64,000 nucleotides of DNA from Nematostella vectensis (Eukaryota > Cnidaria > Anthozoa > Actiniaria > Edwardsiidae), in the NCBI RefSeq assembly GCF_932526225.1, contig NW_026019265.1:1-64000 (forward strand), written 5' to 3'. The stretch's first letter is position 1. The number at the start of each line of letters is the position of its first letter. Positions 41,801 through 56,600 of this stretch are shown in pieces. Below the pieces are notes generated by a model. It made no database searches. It was not told the DNA's origin and saw nothing but the letters and a program-made list of their open reading frames with translations. A program made the position numbers and the translations under genes.

Positions 41801-42245
41801 GATGAGTAATTATGATTAATGATGAGTAATGATGAGTAATGATGATAAATGATGAGTAATGATGATTAATAATGAGTAATGATGATTAACGATGATTAAT
41901 GATGAGTAATGATGATTGATGATGAGTAATGATGAGTAATGATGATTAATGATGAGTAATGATGAGTAATGATGATTAAATGATGATTAATGATGAGTAA
42001 TGATGATTTATGATGAGTAATGATGATTAATGATGAGTAATGATGATTAATGATGAGTAATGATGATTAATGATGAGTAATGATGATTAATGATGAGTAA
42101 TGATGATTAATGATGATTAATGATGAGTAATGATGAGTAATGATGATTAATGATGAGTAATGATGATTAATGATGAGTAACGATGATTAATGATGATTAA
42201 TGATGATTAATGATGATTAATGATGATTAATGATGAGTAATGATG

Positions 42246-42540
42246 ATTAATGATGATTAATGATGATCAATGATGATTAATGATGATTAATGATGATTAA
42301 TGATGATTAATGATGATCAATGGTGATTAATGATGATTAATGATGATCAATGATGATAAATGATGATTAATGATGATTAATAATGATCAATGATGATTAA
42401 TGATGATTAATGATGATCAATGATGATTAATGATGATCGATGATGATTAATGATGATTAATGATGATCAATGATGATTAATGATGATTAATGATGATTAA
42501 TGATGATTAATTATGATCAATGTTGATTAATGATGATTAA
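42246..42540. repeat. GAT-only satellite block 6
   Basis: Counterpart of the block at 25560-25860, with marker CAATGGTGAT at 42318 and the same TCGATGATGA variant. It is the last GAT-only block; none is seen in the remaining 21 kb. Confidence 0.75.
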
Positions 42541-44707
42541 TGATGAGTAATGATGATTAATGATGATTAATGATGAGTAATGATGATTAATGATGATTAA
42601 TGATGAGTAATGATGAGTAATGATGATTAATGATGAGTAATGATGAGAAGAGATGATTAATGATGAGTAATGATGATTAATGATGAGTAATGATGAGTAA
42701 TGATGATTAATGATGAGTAATGATGATTAATGATGAGTAATGATGAGTAATGATGATTAATGATGAGTAATGATGATTAATGATGAGTAATGATGAGTAA
42801 TGATGATTAATGATGAGTAATGATGAGTAATGACGATTAATGATGAGTAATGATGATCAATGATGAGTAATGATGAGTAATGATGATTAATGACGAGGAA
42901 TGTTGGTTAATGACGAGTAATGATGAGTAATGATAATTATTGATGAGTAATGATGATTAATGATGAGTAATGATGAGTAATGATGATTAATGATGAGTAA
43001 TTATGATTAATGATGAGTAATGATGAGTAATGATGATTAATGATGAGTAATGATGATTAATGATGAGTAATGATGATTAATGATGATTAATGATAAGTAA
43101 TGATGATTAATGATGAGTAATGATGATTAATGATGATTAATGATGAGTAATGATGATTAATGATGAGTAATGATGAGTAATGATGAGCAATGATGATTAA
43201 TGATGAGTAATGATGAGTAATGATGATTAATGATGAGTAATGATGATTAATGATGAGTAATGATGAGTAATGATGATTAATGATGATTAATGATGAGTAA
43301 TGATGATTAATAATGAGTAATGATGAGAAATGATGAGTAATGATGAGTAATGATGAGTAATGATGAGTAATGATGATTAATGATGGGTAATGATGAGTGA
43401 TGATGAGTAATGATGACCAATGATGAGTAATGATGAGTAATGATTATTAATGATGAGTAATGATGATTAATGATGAGTAATGATGAGTAATGATGAGTAA
43501 TGATGATTAATGATGAGTAATGATGAGTAATGATGAGTAATGATGATTAATGATGAGTAATGATGAGTAATGATGAGTAATGATGAGTAATGATGAGTAA
43601 TGATGATTAATGATGAGTAATGATGAGTAATGATTAGTAATGATGACTAATGATGAGTAATGATGAGTAATGAATATTAATGATGAGTAATGATGATTAA
43701 TGATGAGTAATGATGATTAATGATGAGTAATGATTATTAATGATGAGTAATGATGATTAATGATGAGTAATGATGATTAATGATGAGTAATGATGAGTAA
43801 TGATGTATAATGATGAGTAATGATGATTAATGATGAGTAATGATGAGTAATGATGATTAATGATGAGTAATGATGAGTAATGATGATTAATGATGAGTAA
43901 TGATGATTAATGATGAGTAATGATGAGTAATGATGAGTAATGATGAGTAATGATGAGTAATGATAAGTAATGATGAGTAATGATGATTAATGATGATTAA
44001 TGATGAGTAATGATGATTAATGATGAGTAATGATGATTAATGATGATTAATGATGAGTAATGATGATTAATGATGAGTAATGATGACTAATGATGAGTAA
44101 TGATGAGTAATGATTATTAATGATGAGTAATGATGATTAATGATGAGTAATGATGAGTAATGATGAGTAATGATGAGTAATGATGATTAATGATGATTAA
44201 TGATGAGTAATGATGATTAATGATGATTAATGATGAGTAATGATGAGTAATGATGATTAATGATGAGTAATGATGAGTAGAGATGATTAATGATGAGTAA
44301 TGATGAGTAATGATAATTAATGATGAGTAATGATGATTAATGATGAGTAATGATGAGTAATGATGAGTAATGATGATTAATGATGAGTAATGATGATTAA
44401 TGATGATTAATGATGAGTAATGATGAGTAATGATGATTAATGATGAGTAATGATGAGTAGAGATGATTAATGATGAGTAATGATGATTAATGATGAGTAA
44501 TGATGAGTAATGATGATTAATGATGAGTAATGATGATTAATGATGAGTAATGATGAGTAATGATGATTAATGATGAGTAATGATGATTAATGATGAGTAA
44601 TGATGAGTAATGATGATTAATGATGAGTAATGATGAGTAATGACGATTAATGATGAGTAATGATGATCAATGATGAGTAATGATGAGTAATGATGATTAA
44701 TGACGAG

Positions 44708-46108
44708 GAATGTTGGTTAATGACGAGTAATGATGAGTAATGATAATTATTGATGAGTAATGATGATTAATGATGAGTAATGATGAGTAATGATGATTAA
44801 TGATGAGTAATTATGATTAATGATGAGTAATGATGAGTAATGATGATTAATGATGAGTAATGATGATTAATGATGAGTAATGATGATTAATGATGATTAA
44901 TGATGAGTAATGATGATTAATGATGAGTAATGATGATTAATGATGATTAATGATGAGTAATGATGATTAATGATGAGTAATGATGAGTAATGATGAGCAA
45001 TGATGATTAATGATGAGTAATGATGAGTAATGATGATTAATGATGAGTAATGATGATTAATGATGAGTAATGATGAGTAATGATGATTAATGATGATTAA
45101 TGATGAGTAATGATGATTAATAATGAGTAATGATGAGAAATGATGAGTAATGATGAGTAATGATGAGTAATGATGAGTAATGATGATTAATGATGGGTAA
45201 TGATGAGTGATGATGAGTAATGATGACCAATGATGAGTAATGATGAGTAATGATTATTAATGATGAGTAATGATGATTAATGATGAGTAATGATGAGTAA
45301 TGATGAGTAATGATGATTAATGATGAGTAATGATGAGTAATGATGAGTAATGATGACTAATGATGAGTAATGATGAGTAATGATTATTAATGATGAGTAA
45401 TGATGATTAATGATGAGTAATGATGATTAATGATGAGTAATGATTATTAATGATGAGTAATGATGATTAATGATGAGTAATGATGATTAATGATGAGTAA
45501 TGATGATTAATGATGAGTAATGATGATTAATGATGATTAATGATGAGTAATGACGATTAATGATGAGTAATGATGATCAATGATGAGTAATGATGAGTAA
45601 TGATGATTAATGACGAGGAATGTTGGTTAATGACGAGTAATGATGAGTAATGATAATTATTGATGAGTAATGATGATTAATGATGAGTAATGATGAGTAA
45701 TGATGATTAATGATGAGTAATTATGATTAATGATGAGTAATGATGAGTAATGATGATTAATGATGAGTAATGATGATTAATGATGAGTAATGATGATTAA
45801 TGATGATTAATGATGAGTAATGATGAGTAATGATGATTAATTATGAGTAATGATGAGTAGAGATGATTAATGATGAGTAATGATGATTAATGATGAGTAA
45901 TGATGAGTAATGATGATTAATGATGAGTAATGATGATTAATGATGAGTAATGATGAGTAATGATGATTAATGATGAGTAATGATGATTAATGATGAGTAA
46001 TGATGAGTAATGATGATTAATGATGAGTAATAATGAGTAATGACGATTAATGATGAGTAATGATGATCAATGATGAGTAATGATAAGTAATGATGATTAA
46101 TGACGAGG
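44708..46108. repeat. 910 + 490-bp higher-order unit in duplication copy B
   Basis: Marker GAATGTTGGT at 44708, 45618 and 46108, with TAGAG variants at 44457 and 45857. It lies at a constant 16,886-bp offset from the unit at 27822-29222. Confidence 0.78.
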
Positions 46109-48347
46109 AATGTTGGTTAATGACGAGTAATGATGAGTAATGATAATTATTGATGAGTAATGATGATTAATGATGAGTAATGATGAGTAATGACGATTAA
46201 TGATGAGTAATGATGATCAATGATGAGTAATGATGAGTAATGATGATTAATGACGAGGAATGTTGGTTAATGACGAGTAATGATGAGTAATGATGAGTAA
46301 TGATGATTAATGATGAGTAATGATGAGTAATGATGAGTAATGATGACTAATGATGAGTAATGATGAGTAATGATTATTAATGATGAGTAATGATGATTAA
46401 TGATGAGTAATGATGATTAATGATGAGTAATGATTATTAATGATGAGTAATGATGATTAATGATGAGTAATGATAATTATTGATGAGTAATGATGATTAA
46501 TGATGAGTAATGATGAGTAATGATGATTAATGATGAGTAATTATGATTAATGATGAGTGATGATGAGTAATGATGATTAATGATGAGTAATGATGATTAA
46601 TGATGAGTAATGATGAGTAATGATGATTAATGATGAGTAATGATGAGTAATGACGATTAATGATGAGTAATGATGATCAATGATGAGTAATGATGAGTAA
46701 TGATGATTAATGACGAGGAATGTTGGTTAATGACGAGTAATAATGAGTAATGATAATTATTGATGAGTAATGATGATTAATGATGAGTAATGATGAGTAA
46801 TGATGATTAATGATGATTAATTATGATTAATGATGAGTAATGATGAGTAATGATGATTAATGATGAGTAATGATGATTAATGATGAGTAATGATGATTAA
46901 TGATGATTAATGATGAGTAATGATGATTAATGATGAGTAATGATGATTAATGATGATTAATGATGAGTAATGATGATTAATGATGAGTAATGATGAGTAA
47001 TGATGAGCAATGATGATTAATGATGAGTAATGATGAGTAATGATGATTAATGATGAGTAATGATGATTAATGATGAGTAATGATGAGTAATGATGATTAA
47101 TGATGATTAATGATGAGTAATGATGATTAATAATGAGTAATGATGAGAAATGATGAGTAATGATGAGTAATGATGAGTAATGATGAGTAATGATGATTAA
47201 TGATGGGTAATGATGAGTGATGATGAGTAATTATGACCAATGATGAGTAATGATGAGTAATGATTATTAATGATGAGTAATGATGATTAATGATGAGTAA
47301 TGATGAGTAATGATGAGTAATGATGATTAATGATGAGTAATGATGAGTAATGATGAGTAATGATGATTAATGATGAGTAATGATGAGTAATGATGAGTAA
47401 TGATGAGTAATGATGAGTAATGATGATTAATGATGAGTAATGATGAGTAATGATTAGTAATGATGACTAATGATGAGTAATGATGAGTAATGATTATTAA
47501 TGATGAGTAATGATGATTAATGATGAGTAATTATGATTAATGATGAGTAATGATTATTAATGATGAGTAATGATGATTAATGATGAGTAATGATGATTAA
47601 TGATGAGTAATGATGAGTAATGATGATTAATGATGAGTAATGATGATTAATGATGAGTAATGATGAGTAATGATGATTAATGATGAGTAATGATGAGTAA
47701 TGATGATTAATGATGAGTAATGATGATTAATGATGAGTAATGATGAGTAATGATGAGTAATGATGAGTAATGATGAGTAATGATAAGTAATGATGAGTAA
47801 TGATGATTAATGATGATTAATGATGAGTAATGATGATTAATGATGAGTAATGATGATTAATGATGATTAATGATGAGTAATGATGATTAATGATGAGTAA
47901 TGATGACTAATGATGAGTAATGATGAGTAATGATTATTAATGATGAGTAATGATGATTAATGATGAGTAATGATGAGTAATGATGAGTAATGATGAGTAA
48001 TGATGATTAATGATGATTAATGATGAGTAATGATGATTAATGATGATTAATGATGAGTAATGATGAGTAATGATGATTAATGATGAGTAATGATGAGTAG
48101 AGATGATTAATGATGAGTAATGATGATTAATGATGAGTAATGATGAGTAATGATGATTAATGATGAGTAATGATGATTAATGATGAGTAATGATGAGTAA
48201 TGATGATTAATGATGAGTAATGATGATTAATTATGAGTAATGATAAGTAATGATGATTAATGATGAGTAATGATGAGTAATGACGATTAATGATGAGTAA
48301 TGATGATCAATGATGAGTAATGATGAGTAATGATGATTAATGACGAG

Positions 48348-50657
48348 GAATGTTGGTTAATGACGAGTAATGATGAGTAATGATAATTATTGATGAGTAA
48401 TGATGATTAATGATGAGTAATGATGAGTAATGATGATTAATGATGAGTAATTATGATTAATGATGAGTAATGATGAGTAATGATGATTAATGATGAGTAA
48501 TGATGATTAATGATGAGTAATGATGATTAATGATGATTAATGATGAGTAATGATGATTAATGATGAGTAATGATGATTAATGATGATTAATGATGAGTAA
48601 TGATGATTAATGATGAGTAATGATGAGTAATGATGAGCAATGATGATTAATGATGAGTAATGATGAGTAATGATGATTAATGATGAGTAATGATGATTAA
48701 TGATGAGTAATGATGAGTAATGATGATTAATGATGATTAATGATGAGTAATGATGATTAATAATGAGTAATGATGAGAAATGATGAGTAATGATGAGTAA
48801 TGATGAGTAATGATGAGTAATGATGATTAATGATGGGTAATGATGAGTGATGATGAGTAATGATGACCAATGATGAGTAATGATGAGTAATGATTATTAA
48901 TGATGAGTAATGATGATTAATGATGAGTAATGATGAGTAATGATGAGTAATGATGATTAATGATGAGTAATGATGAGTAATGATGAGTAATGATGACTAA
49001 TGATGAGTAATGATGAGTAATGATTATTAATGATGAGTAATGATGATTAATGATGAGTAATGATGATTAATGATGAGTAATGATTATTAATGATGAGTAA
49101 TGATGATTAATGATGAGTAATGATGATTAATGATGAGTAATGATGATTAATGATGAGTAATGATGATTAATGATGAGTAATGATGAGTAATGACGATTAA
49201 TGATGAGTAATGATGATCAATGATGAGTAATGATGAGTAATGATGATTAATGACGAGGAATGTTGGTTAATGACGAGTAATGATGAGTAATGATAATTAT
49301 TGATGAGTAATGATGATTAATGATGAGTAATGATGAGTAATGATGATTAATGATGAGTAATTATGATTAATGATGAGTAATGATGAGTAATGATGATTAA
49401 TGATGAGTAATGATGATTAATGATGAGTAATGATGATTAATGATGATTAATGATGAGTAATGATGAGTAATGATGATTAATTATGAGTAATGATGAGTAG
49501 AGATGATTAATGATGAGTAATGATGATTAATGATGAGTAATGATGAGTAATGATGATTAATGATGAGTAATGATGATTAATGATGAGTAATGATGAGTAA
49601 TGATGATTAATGATGAGTAATGATGATTAATGATGAGTAATGATGAGTAATGATGATTAATGATGAGTAATGATGAGTAATGACGATTAATGATGAGTAA
49701 TGATGATCAATGATGAGTAATGATGAGTAATGATGATTAATGACGAGGAATGTTGGTTAATGACGAGTAATGATGAGTAATGATAATTATTGATGAGTAA
49801 TGATGATTAATGATGAGTAATGATGAGTAATGATGATTAATGATGAGTAATTATGATTAATGATGAGTAATGATGAGTAATGATGATTAATGATGAGTAA
49901 TGATGATTAATGATGAGTAATGATGAGTAATGATTATTAATGATGAGTAATGATGATTAATGATGAGTAATGATGATTAATGATGATTAATGATGAGTAA
50001 TGATGATTAATGATGAGTAATGATGAGTAATGATGAGCAATGATGATTAATGATGAGTAATGATGAGTAATGATGATTAATGATGAGTAATGATGATTAA
50101 TGATGAGTAATGATGAGTAATGATGATTAATGATGATTAATGATGAGTAATGATGATTAATAATGAGTAATGATGAGAAATGATGAGTAATGATGAGTAA
50201 TGATGAGTAATGATGAGTAATGATGATTAATGATGGGTAATGATGAGTGATGATGAGTAATGATGACCAATGATGAGTAATGATGAGTAATGATTATTAA
50301 TGATGAGTAATGATGATTGATGATGAGTAATGATGAGTAATGATGAGTAATGATGATTAATGATGAGTAATGATGAGTAATGATGAGTAATGATGACTAA
50401 TGATGAGTAATGATGAGTAATGATAATTAATGATGAGTAATGATGATTAATGATGAGTAATGATGATTAATGATGAGTAATGATTATTAATGATGAGTAA
50501 TGATGATTAATGATGAGTAATGATGATTAATGATGAGTAATGATGATTAATGATGAGTAATGATGATTAATGATGAGTAATGATGAGTAATGACGATTAA
50601 TGATGAGTAATGATGATCAATGATGAGTAATGATGAGTAATGATGATTAATGACGAG
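48348..50657. repeat. 910 + 490-bp higher-order unit, clearest example
   Basis: Marker GAATGTTGGT at 48348, 49258, 49748 and 50658 gives spacings of 910, 490 and 910. The two 910-bp parts share internal markers at equal distances: GCAATGATGA is 289 bp after the marker in both, and the GACCAA variant 519 bp after in both. TAGAGATGAT variants repeat at 1,400-bp spacing (48097 and 49497). The same 910 + 490 layout is present at 27822-29222 and, in duplication copy B, at 44708-46108. Confidence 0.8.
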
Positions 50658-53600
50658 GAATGTTGGTTAATGACGAGTAATGATGAGTAATGATAATTAT
50701 TGATGAGTAATGATGATTAATGATGAGTAATGATGAGTAATGATGATTAATGATGAGTAATTATGATTAATGATGAGTAATGATGAGTAATGATGATTAA
50801 TGATGAGTAATGATGATTAATGATGAGTAATGATGATTAATGATGATTAATGATGAGTAATGATGCTTAATGATGAGTAATGATGATTAATGATGATTAA
50901 TGATGAGTAATGATGATTAATGATGAGTAATGATGAGTAATGATGAGCAATGATGATTAATGATGAGTAATGATGAGTAATGATGATTAATGAAGAGTAA
51001 TGATGATTAATGATGAGTAATGATGAGTAATGATGATTAATGATGATTAATGATGAGTAATGATGATTAATAATGAGCAATGATGATTAATGATGAGTAA
51101 TGATGAGTAATGATGAGTAATGATGAGTAATGATGATTAATGATGAGTAATGATGAGTAATGATGAGTAATGATGACCAATGATGAGTAATGATGAGTAA
51201 TGATTATTAATGATGAGTAATGATGATTAATGATGAGTAATGATGAGTAATGATGAGTAATGATGAGTAATGATGAGTAATGATGATTAATGATGAGTAA
51301 TGATGAGTAATGATTATTAATGATGAGTAATGATGAGTAATGATGAGTAATGATGAGTAATGATGAGTAATGATGAGTAATGATGAGTAATGATGATTAA
51401 TGATGAGTAATGATGATTAATGATGAGTAATGATGAGTAATGATGATTAATGATGAGTAATGATGATTAATGATGAGTAATGAAGAGTAATGATGAGTAA
51501 TGATGAGTAATGATGATTAATGATGAGTAATGATGAGTAATGATGATTAATGATGAGTGATGATGATTAATGATGAGTAATGATGAGTAATGATGATTAA
51601 TGATGAGTAATGATGAGTAATGACGATTAATGATGAGTAATGATGATCAATGATGAGTAATGATGAGTAATGATGATTAATGACGAGGAATGTTGGTTAA
51701 TGACGAGTAATGATGAGTAATGATAATTATTGATGAGTAATGATGATTAATGATGAGTAATGATGAGTAATGATGATTAATGATGAGTAATGATGAGTAA
51801 TGATTATTAATGATGAGTAATGATGATTAATGATGAGTAATGATGATTAATGATGAGTAATGATTAATAATGATGAGTAATGATGATTAATGATGAGTAA
51901 TGATGATTAATGATGAGTAATGATGAGTAATGATGATTAATGATGAGTAATGATGATTAATGATGAGTAATGATGAGTAATGATGAGCAATGATGATTAA
52001 TGATGAGTAATGATAAGTAATGATGATTAATGATGAGTAATGATGAGTAATGACGATTAATGATGAGTAATGATGATCAATGATGAGTAATGATGAGTAA
52101 TGATGATTAATGACGAGGAATGTTGGTTAATGACGAGTAATGATGAGTAATGATAATTATTGATGAGTAATGATGATTGATGATGAGTAATGATGAGTAA
52201 TGATGATTAATGATGAGTAATTATGATTAATGATGAGTAATGATGAGTAATGATGATTAATGATGAGTAATGATAATTAATGATGAGTAATGATGATTAA
52301 TGATGATTAATGATGAGTAATGATGATTAATGATGAGTAATGATGATTAATGATGATTAATGATGAGTAATGATGATTAATAATGAGTAATGATGAGAAA
52401 TGATGAGTAATGATGAGTAATGATGAGTAATGATGAGTAATGATGATTAATGATGAGTAATGATGAGTAATGATGAGTAATGATGACCAATGATGAGTAA
52501 TGATGAGTAATGATTATTAATGATGAGTAATGATGATTAATGATGAGTAATGATGAGTAATGATGAGTAATGATGAGTAATGATGAGTAATGATGATTAA
52601 TGATGAGTAATGATGAGTAATGATTAGTAATGATGACTAATGATGAGTAATGATGAGTAATGATTATTAATGATGAGTAATGATGATTAATGATGAGTAA
52701 TGATGATTAATGATGAGTAATGATTATTAATGATGAGTAATGATGATTAATGATGAGTAATGATGATTAATGATGAGTAATGATGAGTAATGATGATTAA
52801 TAATGAGTAATGATGATTAATGATGAGTAATGATGAGTAATGATGATTAATGATGAGTAATGATGAGTAATGATGATTAATGATGAGTAATGATGATTAA
52901 TGATGAGTAATGATGAGTAATGATGAGTAATGATGAGTAATGATGAGTAATGATAAGTAATGATGAGTAATGATGATTAATGATGATTAATGATGAGTAA
53001 TGATGATTAATGATGAGTAATGATGATTAATGATGATTAATGATGAGTAATGATGATTAATGATGAGTAATGATGACTAATGATGAGTAATGATGAGTAA
53101 TGATTATTAATGATGAGTAATGATGATTAATGATGAGTAATGATGAGTAATGATGAGTAATGATGAGTAATGATGATTAATGATGATTAATGATGAGTAA
53201 TGATGATTAATGATGATTAATGATGAGTAATGATGAGTAATGTTGATTAATGATGAGTAATGATGAGTAGAGATGATTTATGATGAGTAATGATGATTAA
53301 TGATGAGTAATGATGAGTAATGATGATTAATGATGAGTAATGATGATTAATGATGAGTAATGATGAGTAATGATGATTAATGATGAGTAATGATGATTAA
53401 TGATGAGTGATGATGAGTAATGATGATTAATGATGAGTAATGATGAGTAATGACGATTAATGATGAGTAATGATGATCAATGATGAGTAATGATGAGTAA
53501 TGATGATTAATGACGAGGAATGTTGGTTAATGACGAGTAATGATGAGTAATGATAATTATTGATGAGTAATGATGATTAATGATAAGTAATGATGAGTAA

Positions 53601-56600
53601 TGATGATTAATGATGAGTAATGATGAGTAATGACGATTAATGATGAGTAATGATGATCAATGATGAGTAATGATGAGTAATGATGATTAATGACGAGGAA
53701 TGTTGGTTAATGACGAGTAATGATGAGTAATGATAATTATTGATGAGTAATGATAATTAATGATGAGTAATGATTAGTAATGATGATTAATGATGAGTAA
53801 TTATGATTAATGATGAGTAATGATGAGTAATGATGATTAATGATGAGTAATGATGATTAATGACGAGTAATGATGATTAATGATGATTAATGATGAGTAA
53901 TGATGATTAATGATGAGTAATGATGATTAATGATGATTAATGATGAGTAATGATGATTAATGATGAGTAATGATGAGTAATGATGAGCAATGATGATTAA
54001 TGATGAGTAATGATAAGTAATGATGATTAATGATGAGTAATGATGATTAATGATGAGTAATGATGAGTAATGATGATTAATGATGATTAATGATGAGTAA
54101 TGATGATTAATAATGAGTAATGATGAGAAATGATGAGTAATGATGAGTAATGATGAGTAATGATGAGTAATGATGATTAATGATGGGTAATGATGAGTGA
54201 TGATGAGTAATGATGACCAATGATGAGTAATGATGAGTAATGATTATTAATGATGAGTAATGATGATTAATGATGAGTAATGATGAGTAATGATGAGTAA
54301 TGATGATTAATGATGAGTAATGATGAGTAATGATGAGTAATGATGACTAATGATGAGTAATGATGAGTAATGATTATTAATGATGAGTAATGATGATTAA
54401 TGATGAGTAATGATGATTAATGATGAGTAATGATTATTAATGATGAGTAATGATGATTAATGATGAGTAATGATGATTAATGATGAGTAATGATGATTAA
54501 TGATGAGTAATGATGATTAATGATGAGTAATGATGAGTAATGACGATTAATGATGAGTAATGATGATCAATGATGAGTAATGATAAGTAATGATGATTAA
54601 TGACGAGGAATGTTGGTTAATGACGAGTAATGATGAGTAATGATAATTATTGATGAGTAATGATGATTAATGATGAGTAATGATGAGTAATGATGATTAA
54701 TGATGAGTAATTATGATTAATGATGAGTAATGATGAGTAATGATGATTAATGATGAGTAATGATGATTAATGATGAGTAATGATGATTAATGATGATTAA
54801 TGATGAGTAATGATGATTAATGATGAGTAATGATGATTAATGATGATTAATGATGAGTAATGATGATTAATGATGAGTAATGATGAGTAATGATGAGCAA
54901 TGATGATTAATGATGAGTAATGATGAGTAATGATGATTAATGATGAGTAATGATGATTAATGATGAGTAATGATGAGTAATGATGATTAATGATGATTAA
55001 TGATGAGTAATGATGATTAATAATGAGTAATGATGAGAAATGATGAGTAATGATGAGTAATGATGAGTAATGATGAGTAATGATGATTAATGATGAGTAA
55101 TGATGAGTAATGATGAGTAATGATGACCAATGATGAGTAATGATGAGTAATGATTATTAATGATGAGTAATGATGATTAATGATGAGTAATGATGAGTAA
55201 TGATGAGTAATGATGAGTAATGATGAGTAATGATGATTAATGATGAGTAATGATGAGTAATGATGAGTAATGATGACTAATGATGAGTAATGATGAGTAA
55301 TGATTATTAATGATGAGTAATGATGATTAATGATGACTAATGATGATTAATGATGAGTAATGATTATTAATGATGAGTAATGATGATTAATGATGAGTAA
55401 TGATGATTAATGATGATTAATGATGAGTAATGATGAGTAATGATGATTAATGATGAGTAATGATGATTAATGATGAGTAATGATGAGTAATGATGATTAA
55501 TGGTGAGTAATGATGAGTAATGACGATTAATGATGAGTAATGATGATCAATGATGAGTAATGATGAGTAATGATGATTAATGACGAGTAATGATGATTAA
55601 TGACGAGTAATGATGAGTAATGATAATTATTGATGAGTAATGATGATTAATGATGAGTAAGGATGAGTAATGATGATTAATGATGAGTAATTATGATTAA
55701 TGATGAGTAATGATGAGTAATGATGATTAATGATGAGTAATGATGATTAATGACGAGTAATGATGAGTAATGATAATTATTGATGAGTAATGATGATTAA
55801 TGATGAGTAAGGATGAGTAATGATGAGTAATGATGAGTAATGATGATTAATGATGAGTAATGATGATTAATGATGAGTAATGATGATTAATGATGATTAA
55901 TGATGAGTAATGATGATTAATGATGAGTAATGATGATTAATGATGATTAATGATGAGTAATGATGATTAATGATGAGTAATGATGAGTAATGATGAGCAA
56001 TGATGATTAATGATGAGTAATGATGAGTAATGATGATTAATGATGAGTAATGATGATTAATGATGAGTAATGATGAGTAATGATGATTAATGATGATAAA
56101 TGATGAGTAATGATGATTAATAATGAGTAATGATGAGAAATGATGAGTAATGATGAGTAATGATGAGTAATGATAAGTAATGATGATTAATGATGAGTAA
56201 TGATGAGTGATGATGAGTAATGATGACCAATGATGAGTAATGATGAGTAATGATTATTAATGATGAGTAATGATGATTAATGATGAGTAATGATGAGTAA
56301 TGATGAGTAATGATGATTAATGATGAGTAATGATGAGTAATGATGATTAATGATGATTAATGATGAGTAATGATGATTAATTATGAGTAATGATGAGTAA
56401 TGATGAGCAATGATGATTAATGATAAGTAATGATGAGTAATGATGATTAATGATGAGTAATGATGATTAATGATGAGTAATGATGAGTAATGATGATTAA
56501 TGATGATTAATGATGAGTAATGATGATTAATAATGAGTAATGATGAGAAATGATGAGTAATGATGAGTAATGATGAGTAATGATGAGTAATGATGATTAA

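Larger units (their letters stand above)
30364..47446. repeat. 16.6-kb tandem segmental duplication, copy B
   Basis: Second copy of the segment that starts at 13749, directly adjoining the first and including the second retrotransposon. It is about 450 bp longer than copy A because of satellite units gained here or lost in A: about +80 bp near 31.4 kb, -10 bp near 40.3 kb, +160 bp near 42.7 kb, +40 bp near 43.5 kb and +180 bp near 46.3-46.7 kb. There is also a +1 difference near 34.7 kb, where copy A lost a base at about 18001. The order (end of A joined to start of B at a 17-bp shared stretch of satellite) fits unequal exchange or replication-based tandem duplication. Confidence 0.9.

Noticed and set aside
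50847-51080. 77-codon open frame on the minus strand within the satellite
   Set aside because: It is only the satellite decamer translated (repeats of HHYSSL-type residues). No codon bias, domain or boundary distinguishes it from the surrounding array.
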